From the NCBI GenBank assembly GCA_019096195.1, contig JAGTXK010000072.1:186001-250000 (forward strand): a stretch of DNA of 64,000 nt. The letters are read 5' to 3'. The notes below the pieces were generated by a model. That model was not told the DNA's origin, ran no database searches, and was given only the letters and a program-made list of their open reading frames with translations. Positions 22,608 to 34,111 of this stretch are shown one piece after another; positions within the stretch are counted from its first letter, which is position 1; the number at the start of each line of letters is the position of its first letter. This DNA is from Boletus sp. NGJ (lineage: Eukaryota > Basidiomycota > Agaricomycetes > Boletales > Boletaceae). The position numbers and the translations under genes are program-made.

Positions 22608-24861
22608 CTAGAGAAGAGGATCTAGTTCAGAATTATCATCAAGGGTTAGATCACCGCCTTGCTGGTCCGTTTCCGGTACGGTCGATGCACGGTCTGGCGG
22701 GCGAACAAGTGCCAATACGAGGAACGCTGTCACGGCATATCCCACAGACAGCCACAGTATTGCAGATGGCATGAAAGACACCGTGAGAGCATACAGTGTT
22801 CCATAAATGGCGGGCCCGATGATACGGCCACTGGTTCACGGCGTCAGGGTTTTTGATACAAGGTGAAACGAGACGGACCCACCCTAAAACGTACACAACA
22901 CCCAACGCACCGAATAGACGCCCGCTGTCATCCTCACCTGATAAGCCAGCATGACAGATCGTCGCCACACTCTGTATGGCGGGTAAGAATGCGTGTCCAA
23001 AGGTGCTGATGACGGAGCAAATGGTGAAAATGAGCCCTGTGGGGGCGATGCCCATCAAAGCATATCCGACAGCGAAAGCTATGCCGGATGTTCTGGCGAG
23101 ATGAAGGTCGAATAGTGTGCTCTGCCTTGTTTCCTCCGCGTGCCACGTACTAGCAAGTACACGCTTGCATATACTGATGATGGCTTACCAGCTCATAAGT
23201 CCCTCTCAACGGTTGCTTCAGACAGAGTGACTCACCTGGGAGAATTACCATGAGGAAAATAACGGTCGACAGTCCTGATGCACTAATGAAGTAGCCAAGC
23301 TGGTCGAAAGATTAGCAAGCGAGCGGTAATTGCAACAACAGTGAAAAGCCATACATCAAGAGACGACCATCTAAAGGTATACAAAGCATATTGGTAGACG
23401 CTATTCACGGATCCCTGTGTTTTCTATGAGCTAGATATGTGGCAAATCATCCGGCAGGTTTCACCATTATAGCGTTCACCAGCCCCGCCGACATAGCCAA
23501 CCAAGTCAGATTCCAGTCCTTCTGCCGCGAGTTTGGTATGAATTTTGGTGTCAGAACGTTTAATGGGAACGAATCCCAGAATGACTTGATAAGGACCATG
23601 ATCTGCCGTCGGAATGGACCAACGTTGGCGTCGGCAATCGATGCGAGCTCGTCGGCATATCGGTCACGCCCATGAATTAACCTGGCATTGGCGATGGATT
23701 CTGGCATTGCGAACCACGCGAGAAGAGCATATGCAAGGTGCATCACAGTTGCAGCATAGAAGGCTGCCATGACACTGCCTGTTTGATGATTGAGGAAACC
23801 CCCAAGGACTGGGCCGATTGCCCCGCCGGCATAGAAAATGCCGATTAACAAAGAGAAATTTCGAGCACTGGAGGCCAGGTAAATCAATCTTTCACGTCAC
23901 TTCGCCAAGGGTAGCTACCTACAGATCAGGTGGTTCCGAGACATCACGCGTGTACGATGTCTCTGCAGCCATGACAGATGAAGGAGCTGAATGACGGTTT
24001 GGTCACGAAAAAGATACCATAACGTGGTAGCTTACCTCCCATGATTCCTTCCATTACAGAAGAAATAACCAGAAACCAGTATTTTCCAGGAAGTATATCG
24101 GAGAAGAGAAAGACGACAAACGTCAAGAAGTCAGACAAGAGTGGCCCGAATATGATTATTCCCATGGTACGCGTGCGACCATAGCGATCCAAAAACTGAC
24201 CACCAAAAGTCCACATAAAGGGGGATAAGACGGAAACGAGCACGTACCCCACCCCACCAGCCGGTCGTGAGGCATGACAAGATGCCGCCAATGATCGCGA
24301 TGACTGCAAGTTGTACACTTAGTGAAGAGGTCATATTCGCGACCGGACGACATACCCGCACTAAGCTTCGCAATCTCTGCCTGGGCATGTGGATCACTTG
24401 CACAGCCTCCTGATGGTACGAATGAGGGCGCATCGGCCATGTACAAACCAGTCAGGTACGCTTGCTCATGGAGTGGGGAATGTGCCTGAACGGGAGACCA
24501 TACGTTGCTAATAATGACACTTAAAGCGTTGGTAGCGACGAGTGGTAAGGTGAGGAGGGGTCCAAGCGACGTCTCGGCATGTGTATGGGTGTAACTTCTG
24601 CAAACGAGTTCTGTGTATACTTCAACACGGGGTCCAGCAGTGACAGCAACGGCGATAGAAGAGAGAGATTTCATACACAATATCCTGCAGACCATAAATT
24701 GGGGCGGATACATGGCCGCATACTGGGACATACCAGTTAAGGCTAGGACGCTCGAACCATGGCTGCCTGACATGTCTGGGGTGTCTGTCCAGTTCTTCAT
24801 CGACACGATGACGACATTGGGAGTGCTGACTGGACTCCTCGTCGCCATGGCCAGCGGCCAT
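22608..24861 (-). CDS. MFS transporter, TetA/Hcp1-like group
   Basis: About nine exons on the minus strand. It starts MAAGHGDEESSQHSQ with a polar N-terminus, then ERPSLNW and, after an intron, SIAVAVTAGPRVEVYTELVC (helix 1 region). Next come IIGGILSCLTTGWWGG, QFLDRYGRTRTMGI (motif A, DRYGRT), PGKYWFLVISSVMEG, NFSLLIGIFYAGGAIGPVLG (the motif C-like helix), IAPTGLIFTICSVIS and RIIGPAIYGTLYAL. The C-terminus is polar and ends SELDPLL before TAG at 22,610-22,608. The order fits a 12-helix major facilitator of the group often annotated as tetracycline-resistance or proton-folate-like in basidiomycetes. It sits in the plasma membrane or vacuole and would export or import a small organic molecule. 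It is divergent from the hydrolase gene with only about 140 bp between starts, which suggests shared control. Confidence 0.8.
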
Positions 24862-25004
24862 GATGGTATACGATAGTTGGTGGAGGTGCGGGTTTGGCTT
24901 TCTCCAGATTCACCACCAACTTGAATTCGGGGTTATGTAGGAACTGCTATCCGATAGCACCTCACGGTTGTCATTACATAATGCCGTTAGCCTGTCTATA
25001 ACTT
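24862..25004. promoter_or_regulatory. Short bidirectional promoter, MFS and hydrolase genes
   Basis: 143 bp separate the proposed start codons of two divergent genes. No canonical TATA box stands out. If the hydrolase uses a later start, the shared region is longer. Confidence 0.5.
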
Positions 25005-26209
25005 ATGATTATCCTCTCTGAACAGGGTGTAACGTCTTCGCATCATGATACAGGACGTCTCGTGAGTGGTTCACGTGTATATATTGTAAAGCACCATTGC
25101 TCACCCAGACCGCTATATTATAGTGGTCTGAGCGCATTGGACTCGAAGCAGCCCCTAACTATCAGCTACGCCAATATCGCTGATGTCGACATCAAGCTCG
25201 ATGTATACATTCCACTCGGTGTACACGGTCCAATACCTGCCGTCTTGTTCTTCCACGGCGGCGGTTGTTTCAGCGGCACCAGACGAAACGAGGGCATCAG
25301 CTACTATCCTTGGATAGAGCGTTCGTACCAGTATTAGGCATTCCCGGCTCCGGTGTGCTGATGTCGTTACCGTCAGGTAATGCCCTTGGACGTGGCTATT
25401 TGTTCATTGCCGCGGATTACAGGTTACTCCATCCATTCACAGGATTGGATCAACTCGAGGATGCCCTCCGCCTCTTCCATTTTCTCGATCACGAGTTCAA
25501 TGAGATATTGGAACAGGCTGGCGCTACCATGACACTCGACGTCGACAAGATCGCCGTCATCGGCGAGTCGGGTGGAGGGTACATCGCCCGCCAGGCCGCG
25601 CTACATGCAGTGCCCCGCCCAGCAGCGCTCGTATCCTACTATGGCATGGGCGGAGACATGCTTTCCGACTTTTGGCTTAGTGCTCGCGAACCACAAACCA
25701 TCCCACGAGAAAGAGTCGTGTCCTTCCTAGAAACAGAGCCCACAAGGGAGACAGGATTGCCCATTTTCGTCCAGGATGGCTTTTACACTGATGCACTGCG
25801 GCGAGCAGACGCTTTTGGCTGGATTTCGCAGAACGGCATCTTTTTAGACTATATAACGGGTATCCACGGGTTGTCAGAGCAACTCAGGACTCTTCCAAGC
25901 GATCAGCGGGCAAGCATGATTCCCAAAAGTGTTCAGAAAGCTTTCCCGGAATTATCCGTAGATGCTTCACTGCTGCATCCCCCAGTTCTCTTCGTGCACA
26001 GCAAGAACGACTTAATTGTTCCGTTGTCTGAAAGCCTCAAGACGAACCGTCAACTGGAAGAAGTAGGTGTCAGGACGGAGCTTTTCTTCCTAGATGGGGC
26101 AAAGCATGGCCAGGTTAACTCGGATGGATCGGCGGTGATAGGGATGGAAGAGGCGGAGGAAGCGGTGTTCCGGTTCATAGATAGTGTATTCAAACCGGAC
26201 AAAGTCTAG
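25005..26209 (+). CDS. Alpha/beta hydrolase (HSL-like esterase/lipase)
   Basis: Two exons are joined by an intron at 25,321-25,376, giving ...YYPWIE/R-NALGRGYLFIAADYRLL. The oxyanion motif HGGG is in VLFFHGGGCFSG, the nucleophile elbow is GESGGGY, the acid is likely the Asp of HSKNDLIVP, and the catalytic His is in GAKHGQVN. This is the order of the hormone-sensitive-lipase-like (alpha/beta hydrolase fold-3) family. The product is about 400 residues with no clear signal peptide, so it is probably cytosolic. It would hydrolyse an ester or lactone. The start is uncertain: ATG at 25,005 opens the frame, but the first 40 residues are not family-like and a start or exon nearer 25,120 is possible. 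Its stop (26,207-26,209) lies only about 45 bp from the end of the convergent SDR. Confidence 0.85.
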
Positions 26210-26252
26210 GTGCCCAACAATCAACGCAGCTACGTAAATGGCATATGACCCC

Positions 26253-27471
26253 TTAAAATATGCCTCCATCACAAGCGACCTGTATGCATCTATCAGCGGA
26301 AGCATGATCAATTGAGAGTGGCATTACTGTTTGTCCTGTGGTATCGATCATTTAGCAGGCGAGCCCAGAGGTGAGACTTTTTCATACCCGTGATAAACCG
26401 CCCCTTGTCGGACACAAGGAACGAAACCAATGCGGCGACATCCGTCGGTTGACCTATCGTTCCCAACGCGCAACCGTGCTAAAGTTCGGATTTGTGATTC
26501 GTGGAGCACACAATGGTCAGGAGCTCTGGATACTCACGACAACGTTCATGTCGGATCCTTTCATCAGCTCAGCATACTGAGCAGCAGTTTCATGCACTGC
26601 AGGGGGGTATGTTGATGATCAGAACTCTCTCGAGAACACTAGCACATCTCGACTCACACAGAGGTGTGTCTATGGATCCAGGGGCGTACGAGTTCACGGT
26701 AATCCCGTATCTACCCACCTCCAACGCTGAGTAGCAAGTCGTTAGTCCGTCGTTGATAAATGTCGATGACTCACCAAGACTCTGTGTGAGACCTTTGATA
26801 GCAAACTTGCTCGCAGAGTATGCAGAGAAAAGAGCAGCACCTGTAAATTTCCAGAGTCAAAACTCAGCTGGGTTGCACATCCATCTGTGTCTAGGCTCCT
26901 GTGTTACTTGCCTCTGTAGCTGGCTATGGATGATGCTGTTACGATTCTGCCGCCACGACCTTGTGCGATCATAACGCGAGCAGCAGCCCTCATGCACGCG
27001 TGCGTTCCGCGTACATTCAGGCTAAACATCCGCTCCAAATCATCAGCATTGGCTGCGTGATTTTGTGAGACTTCGAAGCTCTCCGCTGCACAAGTCGGGT
27101 GATATTCTCACTGTCGATGAAGGGTTTGGCAAAACAAGTGCCTGCGTTTGCTATCAGCTGGGACTACAAGTCAAAAACCGCAATCAATATTGGACGAGCC
27201 AAGATGATGTACGAACCACGTCAAGACTGCCTAGGCCATGTACAGTCTCGTCAACCATGCGCTGCACGTCGGTTTCCCGAGTGATATCTCCAGTGGTGAT
27301 TATGGACTTGATTTCTGGATTGCGATCAGCCAAGTCTTGTTTCAGGTGATTGAGCAGGCAGATGCTCGACGGCAAGTCATTCAAAGCCACATTGTATCCA
27401 TCCTTTGCCAGTTGTAAAGCAACTGCTCTCCCAATTCCTCGGGCACAGCCAGTCACTATCGCGGCTTGCAT
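26253..27471 (-). CDS. Short-chain dehydrogenase/reductase (classical SDR)
   Basis: About eight exons. Start MQAAIVTGCARGIGRAVALQ carries the TGxxxGIG dinucleotide motif. Then come LNDLPSS, GDITRETDV, IANAGTCFAKPF (NAG motif), MFSLNVRGTHACMRAA, RIVTASSIASYR (catalytic Ser), LFSAYSASKFAIKGLTQSL (YxxxK), GRYGITVNSYAPGSIDTPL, GTIGQPTDVAALVSFLVSD and the end GQT/VACDGGIF before TAA at 26,255-26,253. All active-site residues are present and every junction has a plausible GT-AG intron. The layout resembles acetoin/diacetyl-reductase-type SDRs. It is a cytosolic NAD(P)-dependent oxidoreductase and probably acts on a carbonyl or alcohol in the same pathway as its neighbours. Confidence 0.88.
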
Positions 27472-27959
27472 GATCGTCGGGTGCAAATAGTAGTGGGTGA
27501 CACTCATCATTACATAACAATTTCATCACATTCGACAATCTTTGGACTTTGCCATCACGACAACCACCCTAGCCTGATATCTGCTTTTGTGATAAGTTGA
27601 ACGTGATCCATGTCACACAACAATGGGCACCTGAGCAAGGCCATATAAGTGCTTGTAAGACCTTCTTACTATGATAACCAAATAATAACAGGCAGATAAC
27701 ATTGACACAAAGTGTATAATATGGTGAGGCTTTGATACAACACTTGTTCACCAACCTCAATCTTGATAACATTAGACAATATGATGGGTGAATTGCAAGG
27801 GCTTAGAAGCCCTTCTAAGGTGTTGACATTATTTCAGGAGTGCATCTCCTGCATGTCTTGCAGGCATGTGCACAATGCTTATTTTAGTCGGCAATATAAA
27901 TAAATTTTACCACTATAGTTTGAATCCTCTGAGAACATGTAAGCTAGTCAGATGTAAAG
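27472..27959. other. Gene-free AT-rich stretch
   Basis: This holds the promoter side of the SDR and then AT-rich DNA with small inverted repeats (for example TGCATCTCCTGCATGTCTTGCAGGCATG near 27,841, shown here only by place). I see no gene. Confidence 0.4.
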
Positions 27960-29345
27960 TAGGTCATGCTGGGAATGAGTGTCAGAGTCATTGTCATCAG
28001 AGTCGCTCCTGCTGTCATCGCTGGCATCACTAGCCTCATCCTTGTCTCCATCCTCGACCTTGACCTTATCCTGTTCATTAACTTCCTTGTTGTTCAGGAC
28101 CACTCCACTCAAAGAATCAAGCTCTCCTGCCTCTACGCAATTGAGGTATCAGAACAACCTGAAATATAATTACATACCTAGAGTGACATAACAGAAATAG
28201 GACACCAATGAGGGAGATCTGTAAGTGAAGAGTTAGAAAGACCCAGGGACACGACCAGTCACTGATGTGGGTCATAGAAATCATGAGAGCTGCTGGCCGT
28301 ATTGCATCGTGAAGTAAAGGCAGAGGGCCCTAAATTCCACACATGAAAGACATTATTCAATTCATACAGCAAAAACAAATACAATAGTTGGAAGGGGGGA
28401 GTGGGGACAGCAGCCAGAAAGGGAACTAACACTATTCATGGTATTCAAGGGGAAAGTGATGGGGGAGTAGAGGGGGACAGCTGAAATGATCAAAGAAAGT
28501 CTGTACATAGAATTGGCAAGCCTGACTCATGATCTCAAAGGCCTGTGCTTGCTTGGATTGTTCATTAAAAGAAGAAATACATGCAAATAATGGGTGGGCA
28601 CCAGGCCAGGTGGAGAGAAGCATACAGAAACTGCACAGGACACGGACATTGTCAGCAAAGGAGTCTGTCAGCCTGAGATCCCCACACTTGGATGGCAAAG
28701 GCTCAGATCACAACACCAGATCTGAACTGCTAGAGAAGATGGCATGTATGAAGCTGCAATGTTTGGTGTGATGTTCTGTCCACAAATGAGGGTGAAGGGC
28801 TTGGTCAATGGCGCACAGCTCGTAGTGCCAGCCAATCTCGTAAATCTCCCACAAGATCACTCTGATGAGGTGGGGTGGAGGATTGGTAAGGGATGCGATT
28901 GGAATATACTTGCTGCACCATTCCACAGTTTCTGAGGGTGCAAAAGTGGAGCCCTGCACCATGGCCACTATGATGTCACTGAAGATCTCTAGCACAGTCA
29001 TCTTGCAATCCTTGGCAGTTTTGTTACCCATACTGCTTTCAGATGCAGCAGCGAGTTTGTCCTTGGATGGCGCTTTATGGAGTGCCTCCCTCCACAGCTG
29101 GGGGACAGGAAATTGAGCAGGAGGGTCGTGGTCAAGGTGACTGATCCAGAGTGGGCGAATTGCCAACCAGTTTATCATGAATAGTTGGTGGCGTTCGGAA
29201 GTCTGTCCTGAGATGAGCATGGCCAGTTCTGGGATGTGATAGGCCTAGTCCACAATGCCCTTCTTCACCCTGGACAGGTCTTTATCCATGCACTTCATGG
29301 CATTCTCCCAAGCTGTGAAAGGCTCTGGCATGTCAGGCACGCATA
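27960..29345 (-). pseudogene. Uncharacterised repeat-associated protein, broken
   Basis: A minus-strand coding remnant. It starts near PDMPEPFTAWENAMKCM (about 29,340) and is interrupted by a stop near 29,248. It then has a long open part with SGQTSERHQLF, NWLAIRPLWISHLDHDPP, FAPSETVEWCSKYIPIASL, VILWEIYEIGWHYELCAIDQ and FYVQTFFDHF (to about 28,432), and finally an Asp/Ser-rich acidic tail (about 28,150-27,963) probably joined by an intron. From memory, similar proteins occur in many copies in agaricomycete genomes next to transposons, but I cannot name the family or its function. It does not look like a reverse transcriptase or a DDE transposase. Confidence 0.5.
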
Positions 29346-29433
29346 ACTCTTCCCATTTGTTGTGGCCCCTGGTGTTGCCACCTCCATGGTATGTCAGTTA
29401 TCACATGATGTATGATGCATCACAGATCACTTA

Positions 29434-31038
29434 CAGTGGCTCAAAAAAGTGTCCCAATGTTTGACTATTTTGCAAAGACTTGACATTTGCAAAAGAACCA
29501 AAAGGTATTAGCCCTAACTCCTTGCTGGGCCATTGATAGCCCTAATCCTTGTCCCTGAAGATGCGCCCTTAGTCATGTGAGTTGGTTGTCATGGTACTGA
29601 GTTATAGCCATATTAAAAGGATATGTCATTGGGACACTGATTTGACCCTGATATTATCAACTATCATTTAGTAAATAACATAAGGTTCTGATGGATGCTG
29701 TGCTTCAACCCTGTCTGATTATGTCACTTACATAACTCCAAATGGTATAAAGAGCAGAGATACCATTCAGCCAACCCTACTTCATTATGAAATCCACTCC
29801 CTCCTCTGCTAGAGCCAATATTCTTTCTCTCTCTGAATCTGGCCTTTCTACTAGGCAAATATCATTCCAAACTGGTCTGGGGAAGTCTACTGTGGCCAGG
29901 GTTATCAAGGAGATCCACCCAGGCAAGGAAAACATCAAATTAGGATGTCCTTCTGAACTCTCTCCTACTGATAAAAGGAGAATTGTCTCTAGTATTACCT
30001 CTGGCAAAGTTGAAAATGCTGTCCAGGCTACCCATCTCATCAATTCTGCTCTCTCTTCTCCTGTCTCTGCTCAAACTGTTAGGAATGTTCTCAAGTCTGC
30101 ATCTCTCAAGGCTGTAGTCAAGAAAAAGAAGCCACTCTCTTGTCTGTGAAGCATAGGCAACATAGGCTAGCCTTTGCTCTCAAGCACCAACACTGGACTG
30201 TGGAGGACTGGACTAGGGTTATATGGTCAGATGAAACCAAGGTCAACAGGATTGGGTCAGATGGAAGGAAGTATGTATGGAAATTGGCAGGAAAGTCTTT
30301 GCAAGACAAGGAAGTTCAGGGAACAGTAAAGTTTGGAGGAGGTTCCTTGATGGTTTGGGGATGCATGAGTTGGAGTGGAGTGGGGATTCTTGCAGAGGTT
30401 GAAGGGAGGATGAATGCTGAGCAGTATGTCTCCATTTTGGGGGATAATCTGCTTCCTTCCATGGAAAATTCTGGAATTCCTGAAGGAGAGCATTATCTTT
30501 CAACAAGATAATGACCCCAAGCACACCTCTAAAAGAGCCAAGGAGTGGCTGGAATCTCAAGGGATCAAGCTTCTTGACTGGCCAGCACAATCTCCAGACC
30601 TTAATCCCATTGAACATCTCTGGCAAATCCTCAAAAAAAAACTCAATAGCTATACAACACCACCAAAAGGAGTATGGGAGCCTTGGGAGAGAATTGGAGT
30701 GGAGTGGGGGAAGATAGAGGTTGAGGAGTGTCAAGGATTGATAGAGAGTACGCCTAGAAGACTAGAGGCAGTGATAAAAGCAAAGGGAGGGCATACAAAG
30801 TACTAAATTGAAGAATAGAAATGTTGCTCAAAAAAGTGTCCCAATGACATGTCACTTTAATATGGCTATATCTCAGTGCCATGACAACCACACTCACATG
30901 ACTAAGGGCTCATCTTCAGGGCAAGGCTTAGGGCTATCAATGGCCCAGCAAGGGTTAGGGCTAATACCTTTTGGTTCTTTTGCAAATGTCAAGTCTTTGC
31001 AAAATAGCCAAACATTGGGACACTTTTTTGAGCCACTG
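29434..31038 (+). mobile_element. Tc1-like DNA transposon A with full ends
   Basis: A 1,605-bp element flanked by TA (29,432-29,433 and 31,039-31,040). Ends are CAGTGGCTCAAAAAAGTGTC and its reverse complement, and the inverted repeats run about 205 bp with few mismatches. An inner inverted copy of the terminal motif lies at 29,627-29,638 and at 30,826-30,846. The single gene encodes a Tc1/mariner transposase. One flank is the unknown repeat-associated gene and the other a reversed Gypsy LTR, so the two junctions were probably already adjacent when it jumped. Confidence 0.93.
29787..30806 (+). pseudogene. Tc1-type DD34E transposase, two frameshifts
   Basis: The N-terminal part holds a helix-turn-helix domain (LSESGLSTRQISFQTGLGKS) and a second paired-like domain. 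The catalytic core shows the first Asp in VIWSDETKVNRIG, the second in IIFQQDNDPKHTS and the Glu in SPDLNPIEHLW, with 34 residues between the last two (DD34E). The C-terminus ends AVIKAKGGHTKY. The reading frame changes near 30,130 (after a run of AAG codons) and again near 30,475 (before ESIIFQQ), so no full-length product is made. The intact ends mean it could still be moved by a related transposase. Confidence 0.9.
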
Positions 31039-31040
31039 TA

Positions 31041-31727
31041 TGTATGAGGGCCGGTGGCAGAGTCCTGGATTTACTGTGCTGCCAGTGGTGGAGTCCTGGG
31101 CTTAGATGGGCAGACCTCTGTCTGTGTTGGAGTTGCCGTTGGCTAGGTATGCGACCAAATGGTAATGAGGCCGCACAAGTGCAAAGTGATGAGAAGGACG
31201 ATCACAAGCACTGTGGTGATCACCTCCAGAGCAAGGGCACAGGCTTCTGAGGTGAAGTGGAACCGAGAGTGGGGTAGATTACATAGGAAAGTTGTGTAGA
31301 TCTAGGTTAGAGTTTACATGAAGGGCAGATGCCCATATATATAGGCCTTCCCCATTCAGGGCAGGCTTCATGTGTCGTATATGGTAATACTGGAATATTA
31401 CCATAAGGAGATCATATCATCAGTCAAATGAAGAAAAAAAGTGGAATACTGGGCTGTGTGCGAGAGAACACAGCCAAGGAGGCAATGTCTATGATCAGAT
31501 CAGAGGTGAAATGCATGTGAAGGTGAAATAAGAGTAGGCTATGCCACAGCCATAGTGGTGCATCGCCTAGAAGGGGGATTCCGGATGGGGCGATGCTTGC
31601 GTGGGTGTCATGCGGGGAATCCCAGGGGAATTCTGGGTAGTTGGAGGCATCAAAGAAGAGGTCATCCCAGAGTCCCAGAGGAGGTGATGGAAGAGAAAAA
31701 GATGTACCCCCTTCCATAACCATAACA
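31041..31727 (-). repeat. Reversed partial Gypsy LTR
   Basis: Reverse complement of the copy-1-type LTR, from its TGTTATGG start (at 31,727) to a point about 690 bp in, where it meets the Tc1-like element. It lies in the opposite orientation to the Gypsy coding region that follows at 31,728, so it is not a normal 5' LTR of that copy. Confidence 0.85.
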
Positions 31728-33715
31728 CCTAGCTCTTACAAAGGCAGGACCAAGAAGAAGAAGCCACATCAACACAGGCTTCTACTCTTACCTCCAAAAC
31801 ATCTTCAACAAGAAGGATCCTAGAATCATCCTCCCATTACAATGATCCTCCTTCTCATGCATTTCCAGATCCACCCAGATGACCAGATTTTCCAGGTGGT
31901 CTCTGCTCTTAAACTGCGACCCCATCAGCAGATCCTATCCCACTGCCCACATTCCAACCAGTTCCCATCAGAGTAGATTCCCCAGATCCATTTGACCCCA
32001 ATCAAAGTGGAAGATCTAGTCCAGATCCCAACCCAGGAAATCCCCAACCAGATGAAAACTCAGATGATGAAGACATGGTTGAAATCAAAGCTGTGCTGCC
32101 AGAGGAGTTCTCTGGTGAGACCAACAATGCCAAGAGATGGCTCATGGCAATGGAAGGATATTTCCATCTCGGAGGCCCAGATAAATTCTCAGAGGAAGCC
32201 AAAAGGCTCATCCTGCTGAACAGAATATTCAAGGGAAGAGGAAAAGCATTTGCAGAAGCCTGGTTAACCAGGTTACTTGACAATACCATGCCAGATGCAG
32301 ACAAATCCTATGATGAAATCAAGAAAGCCTTCACCCTCACCTTTACCCCCCACAACACTGGCAACCTACAGTAGCCATGGTAGAACTTGGATCCCTTTGA
32401 CAAGACAAAAGGGATCTGAAGGGATTCAACAAGTTCATCCCCCAATTCTCCCTACTAGTGGTCTGCTCCAAGTTACAAGAGTTCCACTCCATCTTGGAAT
32501 TCTTCCTTAGAGGGATTGACTCAAACATTGCCAGGCAGCTAGTCAATAGTGAAACCTTTCAAAAAGCCAAGAAAATGGAAGAAGTCTATGAAGTAGCCAC
32601 GAATATCCATGGGGCATGGCAATGGATCGAAGGACTACAGAAAGGACCCTTCACATCCTTCGGAAAAGGAGGAAGAGAAAACCACCACAATTCCAATGCC
32701 ATGGATGTGGATCAAATCACCCTGTCTCCTATTGAACATGCCAAATGAATCAGAGAGCAGAGATGCTTCATCTGCAATAACGTTGGATGCAGTACCAGAA
32801 ACCATTCTGGGTACAAACCAAGGAGAAGGGAGGGATATAGGAAACCTCAAGAAACACACACCCAAGTCATCACCACCAGAGAAATGCCACAAGATCCCCT
32901 CAACAAATATCTGGTAGAGATCTCCAAGAACAATGGACAAGACAAAGTTCTCAGGATGCTCAAAACAGCCTTTGACATAGGGCTCAATAAGCACGGCCTT
33001 GCTCTAGGATGAGCAGAGAAAGATGCCACAATGGAATGGGAAGAGAATGTGAACACTCTTGCCCTGGAACCCGCTACACAAACCCCCACTGTTACTCCCA
33101 CTAAAGTGTCTTTTTAGGTGGAGGAGGTGAACCAAAGTCACCCTCCTTCTATATGATTGCTCCTATATTTATATCCGGATTGAGAAGTAATTCTATTCAC
33201 ATTCCTCTCTCAATCTGGAAATAGGATGGCAAAATCATTGGAACAAATGCTTTAATCAATAGCGGAGCAACTGGATGTTTCATCTCTTGACAGGTGGTTG
33301 AGAAGATGAGACTACCCACATGGAAACTGCCCTGGTCCAAGCTTGGAATGTTGACGGAACCCAAAACAAATCAGATACCATTAAAGAGAAGACCAACATT
33401 GTGTTGAATTACGGAGGAATACGAGAAAGGTGGAATCTCTATGTTCTTAACTGCAGCAAAGATGAAGTCATCCTAGGACTTCCATGGCTCAGGGTGGTGA
33501 ACCCTGAAATCAACTGGACGGAAGGACAGATAACCATAGTGCTGTCTTCCTACCAATGGACCCAAGGAGATCCACCGGGAACCCTAGAACAACAATATCT
33601 ACTATGATATCTGGAACATGACAAAGAAGAGTATGTACAGGACGGACTCTATGAAACCCTCAGACACTGGATGCCCCTACAACAGGCCAAATTCTTCAAT
33701 GCACATGGGGATGTA

Positions 33716-33908
33716 TTGGGCCAAGGGAACCAGGCTTTTGGTACTTGCTGAAACTACTTCAGTGATTTTCAAGGGTTTTCTGATCCGCAGCTGTCTTTCC
33801 CAAACAACCTCAGGCACCTTGTCAGCTGTCACTTCTTGGCTCTTGTCAATAGCTGCTTTGGTGATATCTTCAAGAAGAGGCTGGAGAGCATTGGCAGAGC
33901 TTGTGGCC
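33716..33908 (-). other. Short foreign insert 1 in Gypsy copy 3
   Basis: About 190 bp that have no counterpart in Gypsy copy 1, between CATGGGGATGTA and AGTTTGTTATCAAAAG. On the minus strand it reads openly (ALQPLLEDITKAAIDKSQEV and KPLKITEVVSASTKSLVPL), so it may be a captured piece of a gene or of another element. Source unknown. Confidence 0.6.
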
Positions 33909-34111
33909 ATGGAGTTTGTTATCAAAAGAACAACTCTATCCACCGAGATCACCCAATAAGCACCAAAGACAAAGACTGCATTACCAGATGCATTTAAGAA
34001 ATATGAAGATGTCTTTATGAAAAAGACTATCACCAACTTACCCCCCTCCCAATCTTACAATCATGCAATCGAATTAAAGGATTTGTTTCTTCTGAAACAA
34101 GCAAAAGCATA

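Noticed and set aside
16893-27471. Backbone enzyme (PKS, NRPS, terpene synthase) in the island
   Set aside because: No ketosynthase, adenylation or DDxxD-type motif was found on either strand; the core enzyme, if any, lies outside or never existed here.
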